A stretch of 64,000 nucleotides of DNA from JAGVGT01 sp963807225. GTDB taxonomy: Bacteria; Desulfobacterota; Desulfobulbia; Desulfobulbales; JAGXFP01. The stretch covers positions 66,392 through 130,391 of the forward strand of contig CAWEAD010000006.1 in NCBI GenBank assembly GCA_963807225.1. The letters run 5' to 3'. Both the position numbers and the translations under genes were made by a program. Positions 37,806 to 48,216 of the stretch are shown here, piece after piece. The first letter of the stretch is position 1, and each line of letters begins with the position of its first letter. The notes beneath the pieces were generated by a model. That model did not search any database, was not told the origin of the DNA, and saw nothing but the letters and a program-made list of their open reading frames with translations.

Positions 37806-40787
37806 ATGAGCGAAACCGTGGAGCGGCTGGCGTTGGAGCAACGCATCCTGGATCTGGGCGGGCGTTACTGGCGGCTGATGCAGGGCGAGAAACCCGGCCT
37901 TTTCGACCACCGCTACTGGCAGGGGCGGATCCTCGATTGGGTGATGTCCGACGAAACCTTCAAGATCGACGCCTTCCGCTTCGTCGACGTCCTCCCGGTT
38001 CTCCATACCACCAGGGCGATGGCCACCCATGTCAGCGATTATCTGCTCAAGGAGGGGCGCGACTTCCCGCCGGGGGTGCACAGTGCTCTGCGCCTGGCGG
38101 CGGGCGGCATCGCCGCGCCCTTGGCCAGCCGGGCGCTCCGGGCCAATGTCACCGAAATGGCCCACCGTTTCATCTGCCCCGGCGACGGGTCGAAGGCGGT
38201 GGAGGTGTTAAAGGAGCTGGCCGACCGCAACCTGGACTTCACCGCCGATATCCTGGGCGAAGCGACCACCAGCGAGCAGGAAGCGGATCTCTATCTGGGA
38301 AAATATTTTGATCTGATCGATCTCCTGGCCGCGGCCGTCGAGAAGTGGCCGGCCCGGCCCCAGTTAGAAGATTCCGACAACGGTCCCCTGCCCCGGGCCA
38401 ATATCTCGGTTAAGATCTCGGCTCTTGACCCCTGGCTCGATCCGGCCGACCATCGAGGTTCGGTGGCCCGGATCAAGGAACGGCTCCTGCCTCTGCTCAG
38501 GCAGGCCAAGGCGCAACGGGTTTTCATCAATCTCGATCTTGAGCAGTGGTCCTGTCACAACATCACTTACGACCTCTTCGAGGAAGTCGCCCTCGATCCG
38601 GAACTGCATGACTGGCCCCACCTGGGGTTGGTGGTCCAGGCCTATCTCAAGTCGGCCGAATCGGACTGCCGCCGGTTGTTGAAGCTGAGCCGGCAGCGAG
38701 GGACTCCCTTTACCGTCCGCCTGGTCAAAGGAGCCTATTGGGATTACGAAGTGGTCCAGGCCCGGCGCAACAACTTCGAATGCCCGGTCTTTTTGAGCAA
38801 GGGGGCGACGGACGCCTCCTACGAGCGCCTCTCCCGTCTGCTCCTGGAGAACCGGCAATTGCTCCGCCCGGCCTTCGCAGGTCACAACCTGCGTTCACTG
38901 GTTCATGCCCTGACGCTGGCCCGGGAGCTGGGGGTACCCAAAAGCGGGATCGAGGTGCAGATGCTCCGCGGCATGGCCGAACCACTGCGCCGGGTGCTGG
39001 TCGACGACGGTTACCGGGTAAGGATCTATACCCCCATTGGCGAGCTTTTGCCGGGCATGGCCTACCTGGTCCGGCGGCTGCTGGAAAATACCTCGAACAG
39101 CGGTTTCTTAAGACAGAGCTACCACGAGGGGGTGGCGCTCGAGCAACTGCTCGCCCCACCCTCGCCCGGCCCGGAGACGGCGCCGCCGCCGGGGATGATC
39201 CCGGGCTTGCTTGACTCCCCCTTTGCCAATCTCGGCCCCCTCGATTTTACCAGGCTGGAAATCCGCGAAAGTTTCGGCCAAGCCGTGGCAGCGGTGGCAG
39301 GACAACTGCCCCGCGAGGTCCCGGTGCTGGTCGGCGGCCTGGTGGTCGGCACGGCCGAAGTCAGGGCGCACTTCTCGCCCAACGACCCGGAACTGGTGGT
39401 GGCCCGGGTGGCCCAGGCCACCCGGGTTGAGGCGCAAGCCGCCCTGAGCCTGGCCCATGAGCACTTCCCCGCCTGGCGGGATCAAGCGCTGGCCCACCGG
39501 GCGGGGCTCCTGGAAAAACTGGCCGACCTGCTGACGGCTGACCGTTACGAGCTCGCCGGTCTGCAGTGTCATGAGGCGGGCAAACCCTGGCCCGAGGCGG
39601 ATGCGGATGTGGCCGAGGCTATTGATTTCTGCCGGTATTACGCCCGCCGGGCTGTCAAGGAACTGGGGCCGAGCCGGCAGGGCGAGATGGCCGGCGAAGA
39701 AAATTTCCTGCATTACGAGGGACGGGGTCCCTGCGTGGTGATCGCCCCCTGGAACTTTCCCCTGGCGATTCTCTGCGGCATGACCACCGCCGCTTTGGTG
39801 GCCGGCAACCCGGTGCTGATCAAGCCGGCCACCGCCGCTTCGGCCACGGCCTATGAATTTTACCGGCGGCTGCTGGCGGCCGGCTTCCCACCCGAAATAG
39901 TGCACTTCCTGCCGGGGCCGGGGGCGGAGGTGGGCAGTTTCCTGGTCGAGCATCCCGATATCAGCCAGATCGCCTTCACCGGCTCGCGAGAGGTGGGGCT
40001 GGCGATTATCGACAAGGCCGGCAAAACTCTGGCCGGGCAAGCCCAGGTAAAAAGGGTGGTCTGCGAGATGGGCGGCAAGAACGCCATCATCGTCGACGAA
40101 GACGCTGATCCCGACGCCGCCTTGAAAGGGGTGCTGAACTCAGCCTTCGGCTACGCCGGCCAGAAATGTTCGGCCTGTTCCCGGTTGATTCTGGTCGGCG
40201 GGATCTATGAACCTTTTATGTCCCGGCTCTCGGCCGCCTGCCGCACCCTGCCCCTGGCCGAAGCCACCGATCCGGGCTGCCGGTTGGGGCCGGTAATCGA
40301 CCGGGCTGCCCATGAGCGGTTGCAGGGGTTGCTGGCCAGTCCGCCGGCCGGAGCCCGGCTGCTTTATCTGGGTGAGACGCCCGCCAAGGGCTTCTTCATC
40401 CCGCCGGCGCTCTTCGAGGTGGACGATCCGACCCACCCGTTTTTCCGGGAGGAGCTCTTCGGCCCGATCCTCACCGTGCTCCGCGTCGAGGATTTTGCCG
40501 CTGCCCTGGCCCTGGCCAACGCCACCGATTTCGCCCTCACCGGCGCGGTTTACTCGCGCAGCCCCAGGAATCTGGCGGCGGCCCGGGCCGGTTTCAAGGT
40601 CGGCAACCTCTACCTCAACCGGGGCTGCACCGGCGCCCTGGTCGGCCGCCAACCCTTCGGCGGCTTCGGGATGAGCGGTATCGGCACCAAGGCCGGCGGC
40701 CCCGGTTACCTGCGCAACTTCGCCAACCCCCGCTGCATAACGGAAAACACCATGCGCAGCGGTTTTACTCCCGAATTCCAGCTTTAA
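37806..40787 (+). CDS. putA: PutA, bifunctional proline dehydrogenase/P5C dehydrogenase
   Basis: Oxidises proline to glutamate: FAD-dependent proline dehydrogenase (residues about 1-450, with VRLVKGAYWDYEV and AGHNLRSL) and NAD-dependent aldehyde dehydrogenase (about 480-990, with IAPWNFPLAI, CEMGGKNA and the catalytic Cys in AGQKCSACSR). 993 residues without an N-terminal ribbon-helix-helix, so not self-regulating as in E. coli. GGAGAG precedes ATG. Stand-alone. A 235-base gap follows with no feature I can name. Confidence 0.96.
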   Translation: MSETVERLALEQRILDLGGRYWRLMQGEKPGLFDHRYWQGRILDWVMSDETFKIDAFRFVDVLPVLHTTRAMATHVSDYLLKEGRDFPPGVHSALRLAAGGIAAPLASRALRANVTEMAHRFICPGDGSKAVEVLKELADRNLDFTADILGEATTSEQEADLYLGKYFDLIDLLAAAVEKWPARPQLEDSDNGPLPRANISVKISALDPWLDPADHRGSVARIKERLLPLLRQAKAQRVFINLDLEQWSCHNITYDLFEEVALDPELHDWPHLGLVVQAYLKSAESDCRRLLKLSRQRGTPFTVRLVKGAYWDYEVVQARRNNFECPVFLSKGATDASYERLSRLLLENRQLLRPAFAGHNLRSLVHALTLARELGVPKSGIEVQMLRGMAEPLRRVLVDDGYRVRIYTPIGELLPGMAYLVRRLLENTSNSGFLRQSYHEGVALEQLLAPPSPGPETAPPPGMIPGLLDSPFANLGPLDFTRLEIRESFGQAVAAVAGQLPREVPVLVGGLVVGTAEVRAHFSPNDPELVVARVAQATRVEAQAALSLAHEHFPAWRDQALAHRAGLLEKLADLLTADRYELAGLQCHEAGKPWPEADADVAEAIDFCRYYARRAVKELGPSRQGEMAGEENFLHYEGRGPCVVIAPWNFPLAILCGMTTAALVAGNPVLIKPATAASATAYEFYRRLLAAGFPPEIVHFLPGPGAEVGSFLVEHPDISQIAFTGSREVGLAIIDKAGKTLAGQAQVKRVVCEMGGKNAIIVDEDADPDAALKGVLNSAFGYAGQKCSACSRLILVGGIYEPFMSRLSAACRTLPLAEATDPGCRLGPVIDRAAHERLQGLLASPPAGARLLYLGETPAKGFFIPPALFEVDDPTHPFFREELFGPILTVLRVEDFAAALALANATDFALTGAVYSRSPRNLAAARAGFKVGNLYLNRGCTGALVGRQPFGGFGMSGIGTKAGGPGYLRNFANPRCITENTMRSGFTPEFQL

Positions 40788-41021
40788 TCAGAATGACCAA
40801 CGCCACGGAATCAGGCAAAAGAATGACGGCACCGGGGCCGGAAGCCCGGCCCGGAATGGGCTTGCCTTGAGCGCAGCAGCAAACGGCAGGCTGTAATCGC
40901 TTAAAAACTCTAAGCCATTCGGGAAAGTCTCTCTTTTCAGAGCAGACTTCCCCCCTTCGGTGTTATATTTCACTGCTGAAAATATCATCAAAGTTATATT
41001 ACCTCAGCGGGAGGTTGCTTA

Positions 41022-43265
41022 ATGGCTCCGGAAGAAAAAAAAGAATTCGCTCTTGATGGGTCGGCCCAGCAGCTCTATCAGCAACTCGAGGGCATCGACG
41101 ATACCTTAAGGGTGGATGACAGATTTAAGCTTGAATCCGAACTCATGACCTTCCTGCGGGAGGAAGAGAAGAGAAGGGACAATTATCGGCTGTTGATCGC
41201 CCAGGCGACCTGCCTTTTCGTCGATATTCTGGCCGAGACCAAAAATGCCGACTTCGAGAAGGAGAATCACCCGAAAGTAAGGATTTTGCTCAATGTCCTG
41301 AAAAAGATCGCCGATCTCTCCGGCCAGGACAGCCAAATAACCTGTCGCTTCCGGGGGCAGCAAACGATCAGGGAAGCCGGCGGCGCTCCAATCGCCAACC
41401 CTGAGGCATGCGATTACGAACTAGCCATAAATGATATACTCCTGGATTATCTGGTGGCCAAGAAAGTTGAAGAGCGGGAGACGGGCAAAGGCCAGGCCTT
41501 ATGTGCGAACCTGCTGCGGGCTTTCACGACCATGAGCGGCTTGCGGATCTTCAACTTTTCCATAAACGTCAAGGCCGGCGATGTTGAGGAAAATTCCAGG
41601 CAGTATGAGCAAGTACTCAGGTCTCTGGTCCGGTTTTACAACAGTACGAATAACGAAGATAATTTTCTCGTGCGGGATGAATACGGCCAGCCGAGCATCA
41701 ATCTGACCCTCCTGGCGGCGACCAACAACGTCAGTGCCGACTCCATGCAGCGCCTGGTCGACCAGATAAAACCCCGGATGTTGGGACCCGATCCGGCCCC
41801 CGAGTTGAAACGCTTCACGACAGTCTATGACGTAATTCTAGCCACCAAAAAGTACCAGCAGCGCTTGCGGAAAATGGTGATAGAAGTCAACAACGTGCAC
41901 CAGCTCATGCTGAACAGCCTTACCAATGCCAAGCACACCTTGGCGGCGATACAGGTGTCCCGGCTGGTGCTCGCCAGATTCGGCAGCGACCCGATAAAGG
42001 TGTCGGAACTCATTTCGAGTACCAGCAGTGATGGTTATCGCCATATCCAAAGCAAGGCCATGGGCAAGCGCTTGTCCCTGGCTACCGAATTTCTGGAGCT
42101 GGCCGAAGAAAGTGAAAACCGGGAAGACCTGCAGAATGAAGCGCTGCAGAACATCGAAGAAGGTCTGCATAACATCCCCGATGAAATATACGACGGAATC
42201 AATATCAAGGGTGATCAGGTCAGCGCCGTAGACGATCAGGGCACGGAAACCAGCTGGTCGCTGCACCGAAAAGTTTTCCAGCTGGTCAGCTACTTCAAGC
42301 AGAGGGCCTTGACGAAGATTAAGATGCGGGACATCAACAAAAAAGAAGTTGAGTTCGATGCCGTGGATTTTTCCGTGATTGCCAAAAACTGCAAGAGCAC
42401 GGAGCAGGAAGCCGAACACCTGGTCCAACTGCTCAAGGACTGCTTCAGCGAAATCGGCCGTTTCCGGCGAGTTTCCTTCGAGAAGAATATTCCCGAATTT
42501 CTGAAATACGAAGAGAATATTTTTGAATTTCTTTGGTATTACCTGAAGGAACTCGAGATCAAGGAAGACCGGCTCGCCTTTCTCAACTCCATCCAACTCC
42601 TGGTCGGTAAGTTGAAAAAACCCGAGAAGGCGCTGAATATTCTGCTGACTGACATATTCAGCCCTACTTCGCTGATGCGCTTTTCGGACCGGAACGGCTT
42701 GATCCTGGCCATCATCCTGCTCAGGGCTCATCACAAGGAAGCAAGGAGCAATATCGAGCTGACCCCCGAGGAAGTACTTTTTGTAACGGAAAACCTTGAT
42801 CAGGAGATGATCAAAGTCGGCCTGAAGTTTTTCAGATATAACCAGGAGCTGGTCGAGATCAAGGTGAGGCGTTTGACCGAGTTGCTCTTGCAGGTTTCGG
42901 TCAAGAAGGCCCAGCAGGAAGAGCAGATGCCGTTGCGCTTCCTGATTTACCTGATGCGTGAGATGGTAATATTCTGCGCCCTGATCGGCGGGAGAATATC
43001 CCAGTCCACCGTCCGGGGAGTAGTCCGGGAATTCGGCAATCCGGATTCCTCGTTTTACCGGAAGGTTGAGGATAAAAGCCAGATCTCCCGAGGCCTGAAA
43101 CTCCTGCAGGTTGCCGCCCGCGGGCTGAAAAGATTTAACGATCCCCAGTTCGCCGACCTGCTGAAAAGCATCGCCGGTCGGGAGCAGGAATTTATCGAAC
43201 TTGACGACAATCCGCCGCATCGAATTTTCGTCAAGCAGATCATGGAACAGATCGGTAAAATTTGA
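41022..43265 (+). CDS. Large helical protein of unknown function
   Basis: 747 residues, no signal peptide and no membrane segment. Composition is charged and predicted helical throughout, for example LLNVLKKIADLSGQ and ENIFEFLWYYLKELEI, suggesting repeat-like or scaffold structure. GCGGGAGG lies before ATG, so translation should be good. I do not recognise a family. Neighbours (putA upstream, ywbE convergent) give no functional hint. Confidence 0.85.
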   Translation: MAPEEKKEFALDGSAQQLYQQLEGIDDTLRVDDRFKLESELMTFLREEEKRRDNYRLLIAQATCLFVDILAETKNADFEKENHPKVRILLNVLKKIADLSGQDSQITCRFRGQQTIREAGGAPIANPEACDYELAINDILLDYLVAKKVEERETGKGQALCANLLRAFTTMSGLRIFNFSINVKAGDVEENSRQYEQVLRSLVRFYNSTNNEDNFLVRDEYGQPSINLTLLAATNNVSADSMQRLVDQIKPRMLGPDPAPELKRFTTVYDVILATKKYQQRLRKMVIEVNNVHQLMLNSLTNAKHTLAAIQVSRLVLARFGSDPIKVSELISSTSSDGYRHIQSKAMGKRLSLATEFLELAEESENREDLQNEALQNIEEGLHNIPDEIYDGINIKGDQVSAVDDQGTETSWSLHRKVFQLVSYFKQRALTKIKMRDINKKEVEFDAVDFSVIAKNCKSTEQEAEHLVQLLKDCFSEIGRFRRVSFEKNIPEFLKYEENIFEFLWYYLKELEIKEDRLAFLNSIQLLVGKLKKPEKALNILLTDIFSPTSLMRFSDRNGLILAIILLRAHHKEARSNIELTPEEVLFVTENLDQEMIKVGLKFFRYNQELVEIKVRRLTELLLQVSVKKAQQEEQMPLRFLIYLMREMVIFCALIGGRISQSTVRGVVREFGNPDSSFYRKVEDKSQISRGLKLLQVAARGLKRFNDPQFADLLKSIAGREQEFIELDDNPPHRIFVKQIMEQIGKI

Positions 43266-43472
43266 GGGCGGGAAAAGCTTACAAGAGCGGAATCGACAAC
43301 CTGCCCCGGCAGCAGGTGCGCCTCAGATAATTGATCGCCGACCTGCGCCGGGCCGGAGCCGGCTGCAGGAATCGAGCAACAGCCGATTCCTGCCTGGCAA
43401 GCTGATGCTCCTGATGTTTTGTCAATAAGTGGGTCTCAGGCAAACTCAGCTTGCCGGCCTTGGCGCCACTGA

Positions 43473-43655
43473 TCAGGCAATCTTTTTGACCCGCCCAACC
43501 TCCCCGCTTTCCAGGCGGACCTTAATGCCATGCGGGTGAGATGGCGATTTGGTCAGGATATCCCGGACGATTCCTTCCGTGAGTTTAACGGAGCGCTGAT
43601 CCTCTTTTAAGACGATCAAGACTCTGAGACCGGCTTTGATCTCGCTTCGTTTCAC
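43473..43655 (-). CDS. ywbE: YwbE family small protein
   Basis: 60 residues matching YwbE/DUF2196: KRSEIKAGLRVLIVLKEDQR, HPHGIKVRLESGEVGRVK. A widespread small protein of unknown role. It overlaps by four bases the upstream membrane-protein gene, so the two are coupled. A truncated relative lies at 37579-37644. Confidence 0.93.
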   Translation of the reverse strand: MKRSEIKAGLRVLIVLKEDQRSVKLTEGIVRDILTKSPSHPHGIKVRLESGEVGRVKKIA

Positions 43656-44173
43656 AAAGTATGCCGGTCATCTTTCAAGGGTGGAAACAGTTTTCCCTGA
43701 ATCAGAAAACCCGCCACGGCCAGAATAACGAAGACCACGAAATCAAGTAAAGGGCTCAAAGGTAATTCTCCGACAATGGCGCCGGCCCCTACCAGGCAGG
43801 CGAGTACGGTTATCGCTTCATCCATGATCAAGGTGGCGATTACCGCGCCGATTAAGCCGATCCCGATGATCACCCAAAGCATGGCACCGTTTTCAGGCAA
43901 GGCCAGGAACTGGCTCACCCGCACGGCAAGAAAAACTCCGGCAAAAAAACCGGCCACGGTAAAGGCCAGGCGCTGGGCCAGAATGGCCAGCAACGCCCCG
44001 AGACAACCCATGCCGATGGCAATGGCAAGTTGTATCGACTGCGGCTGAGCGCTAAAATACATCCTGGTTATTTCCATGCCGAAAAGAAAGCCGGCAATTC
44101 CGATAAAAAGCCAGAATAACTTGCGCCCGAACAACAGTAAAAGAACGCCGACGACTATATTGTAGATTTGCAT
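43652..44173 (-). CDS. Multi-pass membrane protein (DUF4203-like)
   Basis: 173 residues with about six hydrophobic segments (NIVVGVLLLLFGRKLFWLFI, LGALLAILAQRL, DFVVFVILAVAGFLI). Glycine-rich helices resemble DUF4203/TM7S3-like proteins, a weak match from memory. First gene of a unit with ywbE. Confidence 0.78.
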   Translation of the reverse strand: MQIYNIVVGVLLLLFGRKLFWLFIGIAGFLFGMEITRMYFSAQPQSIQLAIAIGMGCLGALLAILAQRLAFTVAGFFAGVFLAVRVSQFLALPENGAMLWVIIGIGLIGAVIATLIMDEAITVLACLVGAGAIVGELPLSPLLDFVVFVILAVAGFLIQGKLFPPLKDDRHTL

Positions 44174-44277
44174 ATTTGTCCCGTTACTGAGTAATAATTA
44201 AGATCCTGTCCCCTGCCGTTTTCGCCAGAATTTCACCGGTCGATTCCCGACCGGATTCGCCGGCCTCCCCGCCGGGG

Positions 44278-44691
44278 TTATTCAGCCAATTCCCCTGCCC
44301 TTACCAAGGCCGCCTGCGCGCCCGCCGGATCGCCGCTCTTGGCGCGCGCCTCACTGATCAGGCGCCAGTTCGAGGCGCGCAGAACTTTGTCGGAACCGGC
44401 CCACGAATTGGAACGGGCGGCGAGACTCTCGGCTTGTGGATAGTTGCCTTCCCGCAGGTGCAACTCTGCCAGCTCATGCCATAAAGCCGGGTTCCTCGGC
44501 TCGATGCGCAGAGCCCGTTCGAGCGTGGCGCTGGCGGCGGGAAATCGTCCCTGGTCAGCACTGGTGTGAGCTGTGTCCAGAAGCGCCAGCACGGCCTGAT
44601 TGTCGGAAACTTGCGGTCCAGGGCCACGCTGCGCCGCGCAAGCGGAAAGCAAGGTTACGGTGAACAGAAGAATGGAAAGACGGAACAACAT
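44278..44691 (-). CDS. TPR-containing lipoprotein
   Basis: 137 residues. Lipoprotein signal with lipobox LSAC at about residue 17. The mature part holds about two TPR-like helical repeats (ASATLERALRIEPRNPALWH, HLREGNYPQAESLAARSNSW). Likely outer-membrane-associated. It lies next to the class A PBP on the same strand, which suggests an envelope role. Confidence 0.85.
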   Translation of the reverse strand: MLFRLSILLFTVTLLSACAAQRGPGPQVSDNQAVLALLDTAHTSADQGRFPAASATLERALRIEPRNPALWHELAELHLREGNYPQAESLAARSNSWAGSDKVLRASNWRLISEARAKSGDPAGAQAALVRAGELAE

Positions 44692-44856
44692 TCCTGGCCG
44701 CCTGGCAATAAGATTGTCGGGAAATTCAATTTTTACCTGGAAATCATACCCGCTGGGGCATCGCTTGTGAAGCGGGAAAATCCTGGCTGGGCCCTAGAGC
44801 TGGGCGGTCGGTCGCCGGGGAGCACCGGATGGGGCGGAGATTCACGGCTGCCAGGA

Positions 44857-47166
44857 TCAATCAAACAGGCGGTGAAACCAACTTTTCATGAGGGTACCGC
44901 CGGAGCGGGCGCAAGGCGCGAAATCATCGGGAGCGGAGCCGCGGATGAAGGGAATTTCCACTGCCCCGCCGCAGTCCCGGTCGGCGCGCAGACCGGTTGA
45001 AGGATCGATTAACACCAGCTCCACATTATCCGGCATTGGCGGCACCAGGGGCTCAGGATGCAACCGGGCCATGAGTTCCCCCCAGACCGGCAGCGCCCCG
45101 CTCGCCCCGGTTAAGCCGGTCGGCCGGTCATCGTCGTACCCGACCCAGACGACCGCAACGCGGTCACCGGTATAGCCGGCGAACCAGGAATCGCGAAAGT
45201 CGTCCGTTGTTCCGGTTTTTCCCGCCGGAGAGAGTTCGGGAGAAAGGTAGCCGGAAAGTTCCCGGGCCGTCCCCTGCCGCACTACGCCCTGCAGGGCCGC
45301 GGTCAGAAGATAGGCCGGCCCCGGTTCGATCGCCTGTTCCACGGATAGTGCATAGTGCTGCAACGGCTTGCCGCCGGCGGTGACCACTTCACGGATGGCT
45401 CGCAAGGGGGCGCGGAAACCACCGCTCCCGATGGTCTGGTACATCTGGGCAACCTCCATGGGCGACAGATTTACTGCCCCCAGGAGACTCGCGGCATACG
45501 GCGGCAAATCCCGACTGATGCCCAGGCGGCGGGCATAATCGAGGACGTTTTGCACACCCAGCGCTTCTCCCAGGCGCGCGGTGGCCACGTTGTAGGAATT
45601 GGCCAGGGCCGTGCGCAGGGCCACCTGACCGTGGCTGACCCGATCATAATTCTTCGGCTCCCAGACCGGGCGCCCGGGCTCATTCCAGCTCAACGGCTCA
45701 TCGTCCAGCCGGGTGACCAGCGTATACTCTTCCGGCCTGGCGAGGGCGGTCAGATATACCGCCGGTTTCATGACTGACCCGACCGGCCTGGCCAAATCGA
45801 CGGCCCGGTTGAAACCGGGGTAGCTCGGGTCACGTCCGCCTACCAGTCCCTGCACTTCACCACTCTGAAGGTCGGCGACGATGATCGCGCCTTCCAGGCG
45901 GCCCGTTTCATCGGTACCGGCGGGGTCCGCCTTACCGGTTCGCTCATCCAACCGGGCCAATCCGGAGGACAAGACGGATTCAGCGGCGGCCTGGACCTGC
46001 GGGTCGAGGGTGGTAAAGATCCGCAACCCCTCGGAGCGGAGATCCGTTTCCCGGTAGAAACTCAAGAGCTGCTGACGTACGAGGTCGAGAAAGGCCGGAT
46101 AACGCGTCGTTCCCATCTCCGGTTTGGCGACCACCTCCAACGGGGCCCTTTTCGCTTCAAGGTACTGCTCGTCGGTGATGTACTTCTGCTGATGCATTGC
46201 CGCCAGGGCGATATTCCGCCGCGTCAGAGCGCGGTCGGGGTGATGCCGCGGATCGTAGTACGAGGGCCCCTTGACCATGCCCACTAGTAACGCCGCCTCC
46301 GGCAGGCTCAGATCCTTGAGACGCTTGGCGAAATAGAACTGCGCCGCCAGCCCGAAACCGTGGATCGCCCGGTTCCGGTCCTGTCCGAGATAGATCTCGT
46401 TGATATAGGTTTCAAGAATGTCGTTCTTCCGATAATGGCGCTCGAGAAGAACCGCCATCAGCATTTCGGTTACCTTGCGCCTGATCGTGCGTTCCGGGGT
46501 CAGGAAAAAATTCTTGACCAGTTGCTGGGTCAGCGTACTGCCGCCCTGCACCCCCCGACCGGAAACGGTGCTTAGAAAGGCGCGCGCTATCCCGCGCGGA
46601 TCAATGCCGATATGGGAATAAAAATTCCGGTCCTCGACCGCGATCAACCCTTGCACGACGAAGGTCGGCACCTCGTCGAAGCTCACCAGCAAACGATCCT
46701 CGTTCTGGCCGGGATAGATGCCGCCGATGTATTCCGGGTCCAGCCTGGCCAGGTTGACCGGGGTGTTGTTTTGGAAATTGACCAGGGTGGCGATGCGGTC
46801 GGCGTCGAAAGACAGATGTAGAAATTGCCGGGCTTGAACCCCGTCCCAAAAGACGAAGGAAGGCGTTACCAGATCGAACTCATCGTCAGCGCGTTGGAAA
46901 CGTCCCGGCTCATCACCCCGAAGCCCCTCTCGGTAACCGAGCTCCCGCAGTTCCAGGGCCAACTCCTCCGGGCCGAGTCTGGCCCCGACGAAAAGTTCCA
47001 GCGGACGAGCGTAGACCCGTGCGGGTAAAGCGAAGCGACGTCCTTCGAATTCGGTTCTGACTCGGAGGTCAAGATAGAAGGCGTAGACGCCGAGACCGAT
47101 CAGGCCGGCGACCAGGGCCGCTACCAAGGCTCGGCCCAAAAATCTGATCTGGATATGGGATCTCAT
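44857..47166 (-). CDS. mrcB: Class A penicillin-binding protein (PBP1b type)
   Basis: Bifunctional peptidoglycan synthase, 769 residues. One N-terminal membrane anchor (ALVAALVAGLIGLGVYAFYL). UB2H-like region to about 150, glycosyltransferase motifs EDRNFYSHIGIDP and GGSTLTQQLVKNFFL, then the transpeptidase with SxxK in GSVMKP, SYN and KTGTTDDFRDSWF. Domain order and UB2H-like segment favour PBP1b over PBP1a. The TPR lipoprotein downstream might be a partner (inference). Confidence 0.94.
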   Translation of the reverse strand: MRSHIQIRFLGRALVAALVAGLIGLGVYAFYLDLRVRTEFEGRRFALPARVYARPLELFVGARLGPEELALELRELGYREGLRGDEPGRFQRADDEFDLVTPSFVFWDGVQARQFLHLSFDADRIATLVNFQNNTPVNLARLDPEYIGGIYPGQNEDRLLVSFDEVPTFVVQGLIAVEDRNFYSHIGIDPRGIARAFLSTVSGRGVQGGSTLTQQLVKNFFLTPERTIRRKVTEMLMAVLLERHYRKNDILETYINEIYLGQDRNRAIHGFGLAAQFYFAKRLKDLSLPEAALLVGMVKGPSYYDPRHHPDRALTRRNIALAAMHQQKYITDEQYLEAKRAPLEVVAKPEMGTTRYPAFLDLVRQQLLSFYRETDLRSEGLRIFTTLDPQVQAAAESVLSSGLARLDERTGKADPAGTDETGRLEGAIIVADLQSGEVQGLVGGRDPSYPGFNRAVDLARPVGSVMKPAVYLTALARPEEYTLVTRLDDEPLSWNEPGRPVWEPKNYDRVSHGQVALRTALANSYNVATARLGEALGVQNVLDYARRLGISRDLPPYAASLLGAVNLSPMEVAQMYQTIGSGGFRAPLRAIREVVTAGGKPLQHYALSVEQAIEPGPAYLLTAALQGVVRQGTARELSGYLSPELSPAGKTGTTDDFRDSWFAGYTGDRVAVVWVGYDDDRPTGLTGASGALPVWGELMARLHPEPLVPPMPDNVELVLIDPSTGLRADRDCGGAVEIPFIRGSAPDDFAPCARSGGTLMKSWFHRLFD

Positions 47167-47306
47167 GACTGGAAATGTTACCTCCGGACCATAATAGGTG
47201 GCATGCTCCCTATTGCAAGCACAATCTGTCTCCCTGATCCTTAATTTATCCCGCCGCCGGTCTTATTTTTTAATCAGGAACAGCAAACCAAGCGGAGGTG
47301 ATGCTC

Positions 47307-47756
47307 ATGAAAATCGGCGAAGTATGCAACCGCGAAGTGGTGATAATCGATCAGCACGATTCCATCCTGGATGCGGCCAAACTGATGCGTCACCTGCATG
47401 TCGGTGATGTGGTGGTGGTCGGCGACATGCAGAGTGACCGGCATCCGGTCGGCATCCTGACCGACCGGGACATTGTCGTGGAACTGGTGGCCCTGAAAGT
47501 CGATCCTGAGGCGGTCTCGATCGGTGAGGCCATGAGTTTCGAGCTGGTCACCGCCCGGGAAGAGGACGGGGTCGACGAAACCGTCGAGAAGATGCGGGCT
47601 CGCGGCATACGCCGCGTCCCGGTGGTCAACGGCGAGGGCGGTCTGGAAGGGATATTCTCGCTGGACGACTACATCGAGTTGCTGGCCGAACAGTTCGGTA
47701 ATCTGGTGCAGGTGATCAAGACCGAGCAGCGCCAGGAATCCCGGGAGCGGCCATGA
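47307..47756 (+). CDS. CBS-domain pair protein
   Basis: 149 residues containing two CBS repeats (DSILDAAKLMRHLHVGDVVV; VDETVEKMRARGIRRVPVVN). Such pairs bind adenine nucleotides and usually regulate something else. Start chosen at ATG 47307 because GGAGGTGA lies 6-8 bases upstream; two in-frame upstream codons lack such spacing. No target gene adjacent. Confidence 0.9.
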   Translation: MKIGEVCNREVVIIDQHDSILDAAKLMRHLHVGDVVVVGDMQSDRHPVGILTDRDIVVELVALKVDPEAVSIGEAMSFELVTAREEDGVDETVEKMRARGIRRVPVVNGEGGLEGIFSLDDYIELLAEQFGNLVQVIKTEQRQESRERP

Positions 47757-47843
47757 TAAGAGCGGGATGGCGGTCGGGGACTATGTCCGAAGAGCAGCGT
47801 AGTCCAACCGGCGCATTAACTGCCTCGGGACAAACCGTAAATG

Positions 47844-48216
47844 TCACCAAAGAACAATGACCTTTTTACCGTCCTGCATCGCGGCGCGTATTTTTTCCAT
47901 ATGCCGCAGGGCGGCGATTTCTCTGGCAATATCGCCCGGCCGAACCGACAGTTTTTCAGAGAGTTCGGCCGGGCTCGCAGCCACCTGATTTCTGAATCAG
48001 GCGAAGGATCTTCTGTTGGAGGCTACCGCTAAGTTCGGTTGTATCGCCGCTCTCTTTGGCGAGTGAGGCGCTGCGTACCGCCCAGGGATCACAGGTTCGC
48101 ACCGGAGACAAGGCATCCATGTAACAGTCATCGCACAATAACCGCCCGTGAAAATCTCTTCCCTCGCCCGCTTCAATCTCGGCCCGGCAATTTTCTTTCT
48201 GACACAACATGGCCAA
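47844..48216 (-). CDS. Zinc-ribbon/winged-helix protein, frameshifted as assembled
   Basis: The N-terminal 75 residues carry paired cysteines (CQKENCRAEI; LCDDCYMDALSPVRTCDPWA), zinc-finger-like. Then comes KILRLIQKSGG. As written the frame stops at GRTL, but removing one base near 47976 continues with SPAELSEKLSVRPGDIAREI, a clear helix-turn-helix, to a TGA at 47844. Repaired length is 123 residues. Likely a small DNA-binding regulator; the Cys part resembles a deltaproteobacterial family I know only by appearance. Confidence 0.72.

Noticed and set aside
47968..47972. Selenocysteine reading of the TGA after GRTL in the zinc-finger gene
   Set aside because: The conserved continuation is in a different frame and there is no SECIS-like hairpin.
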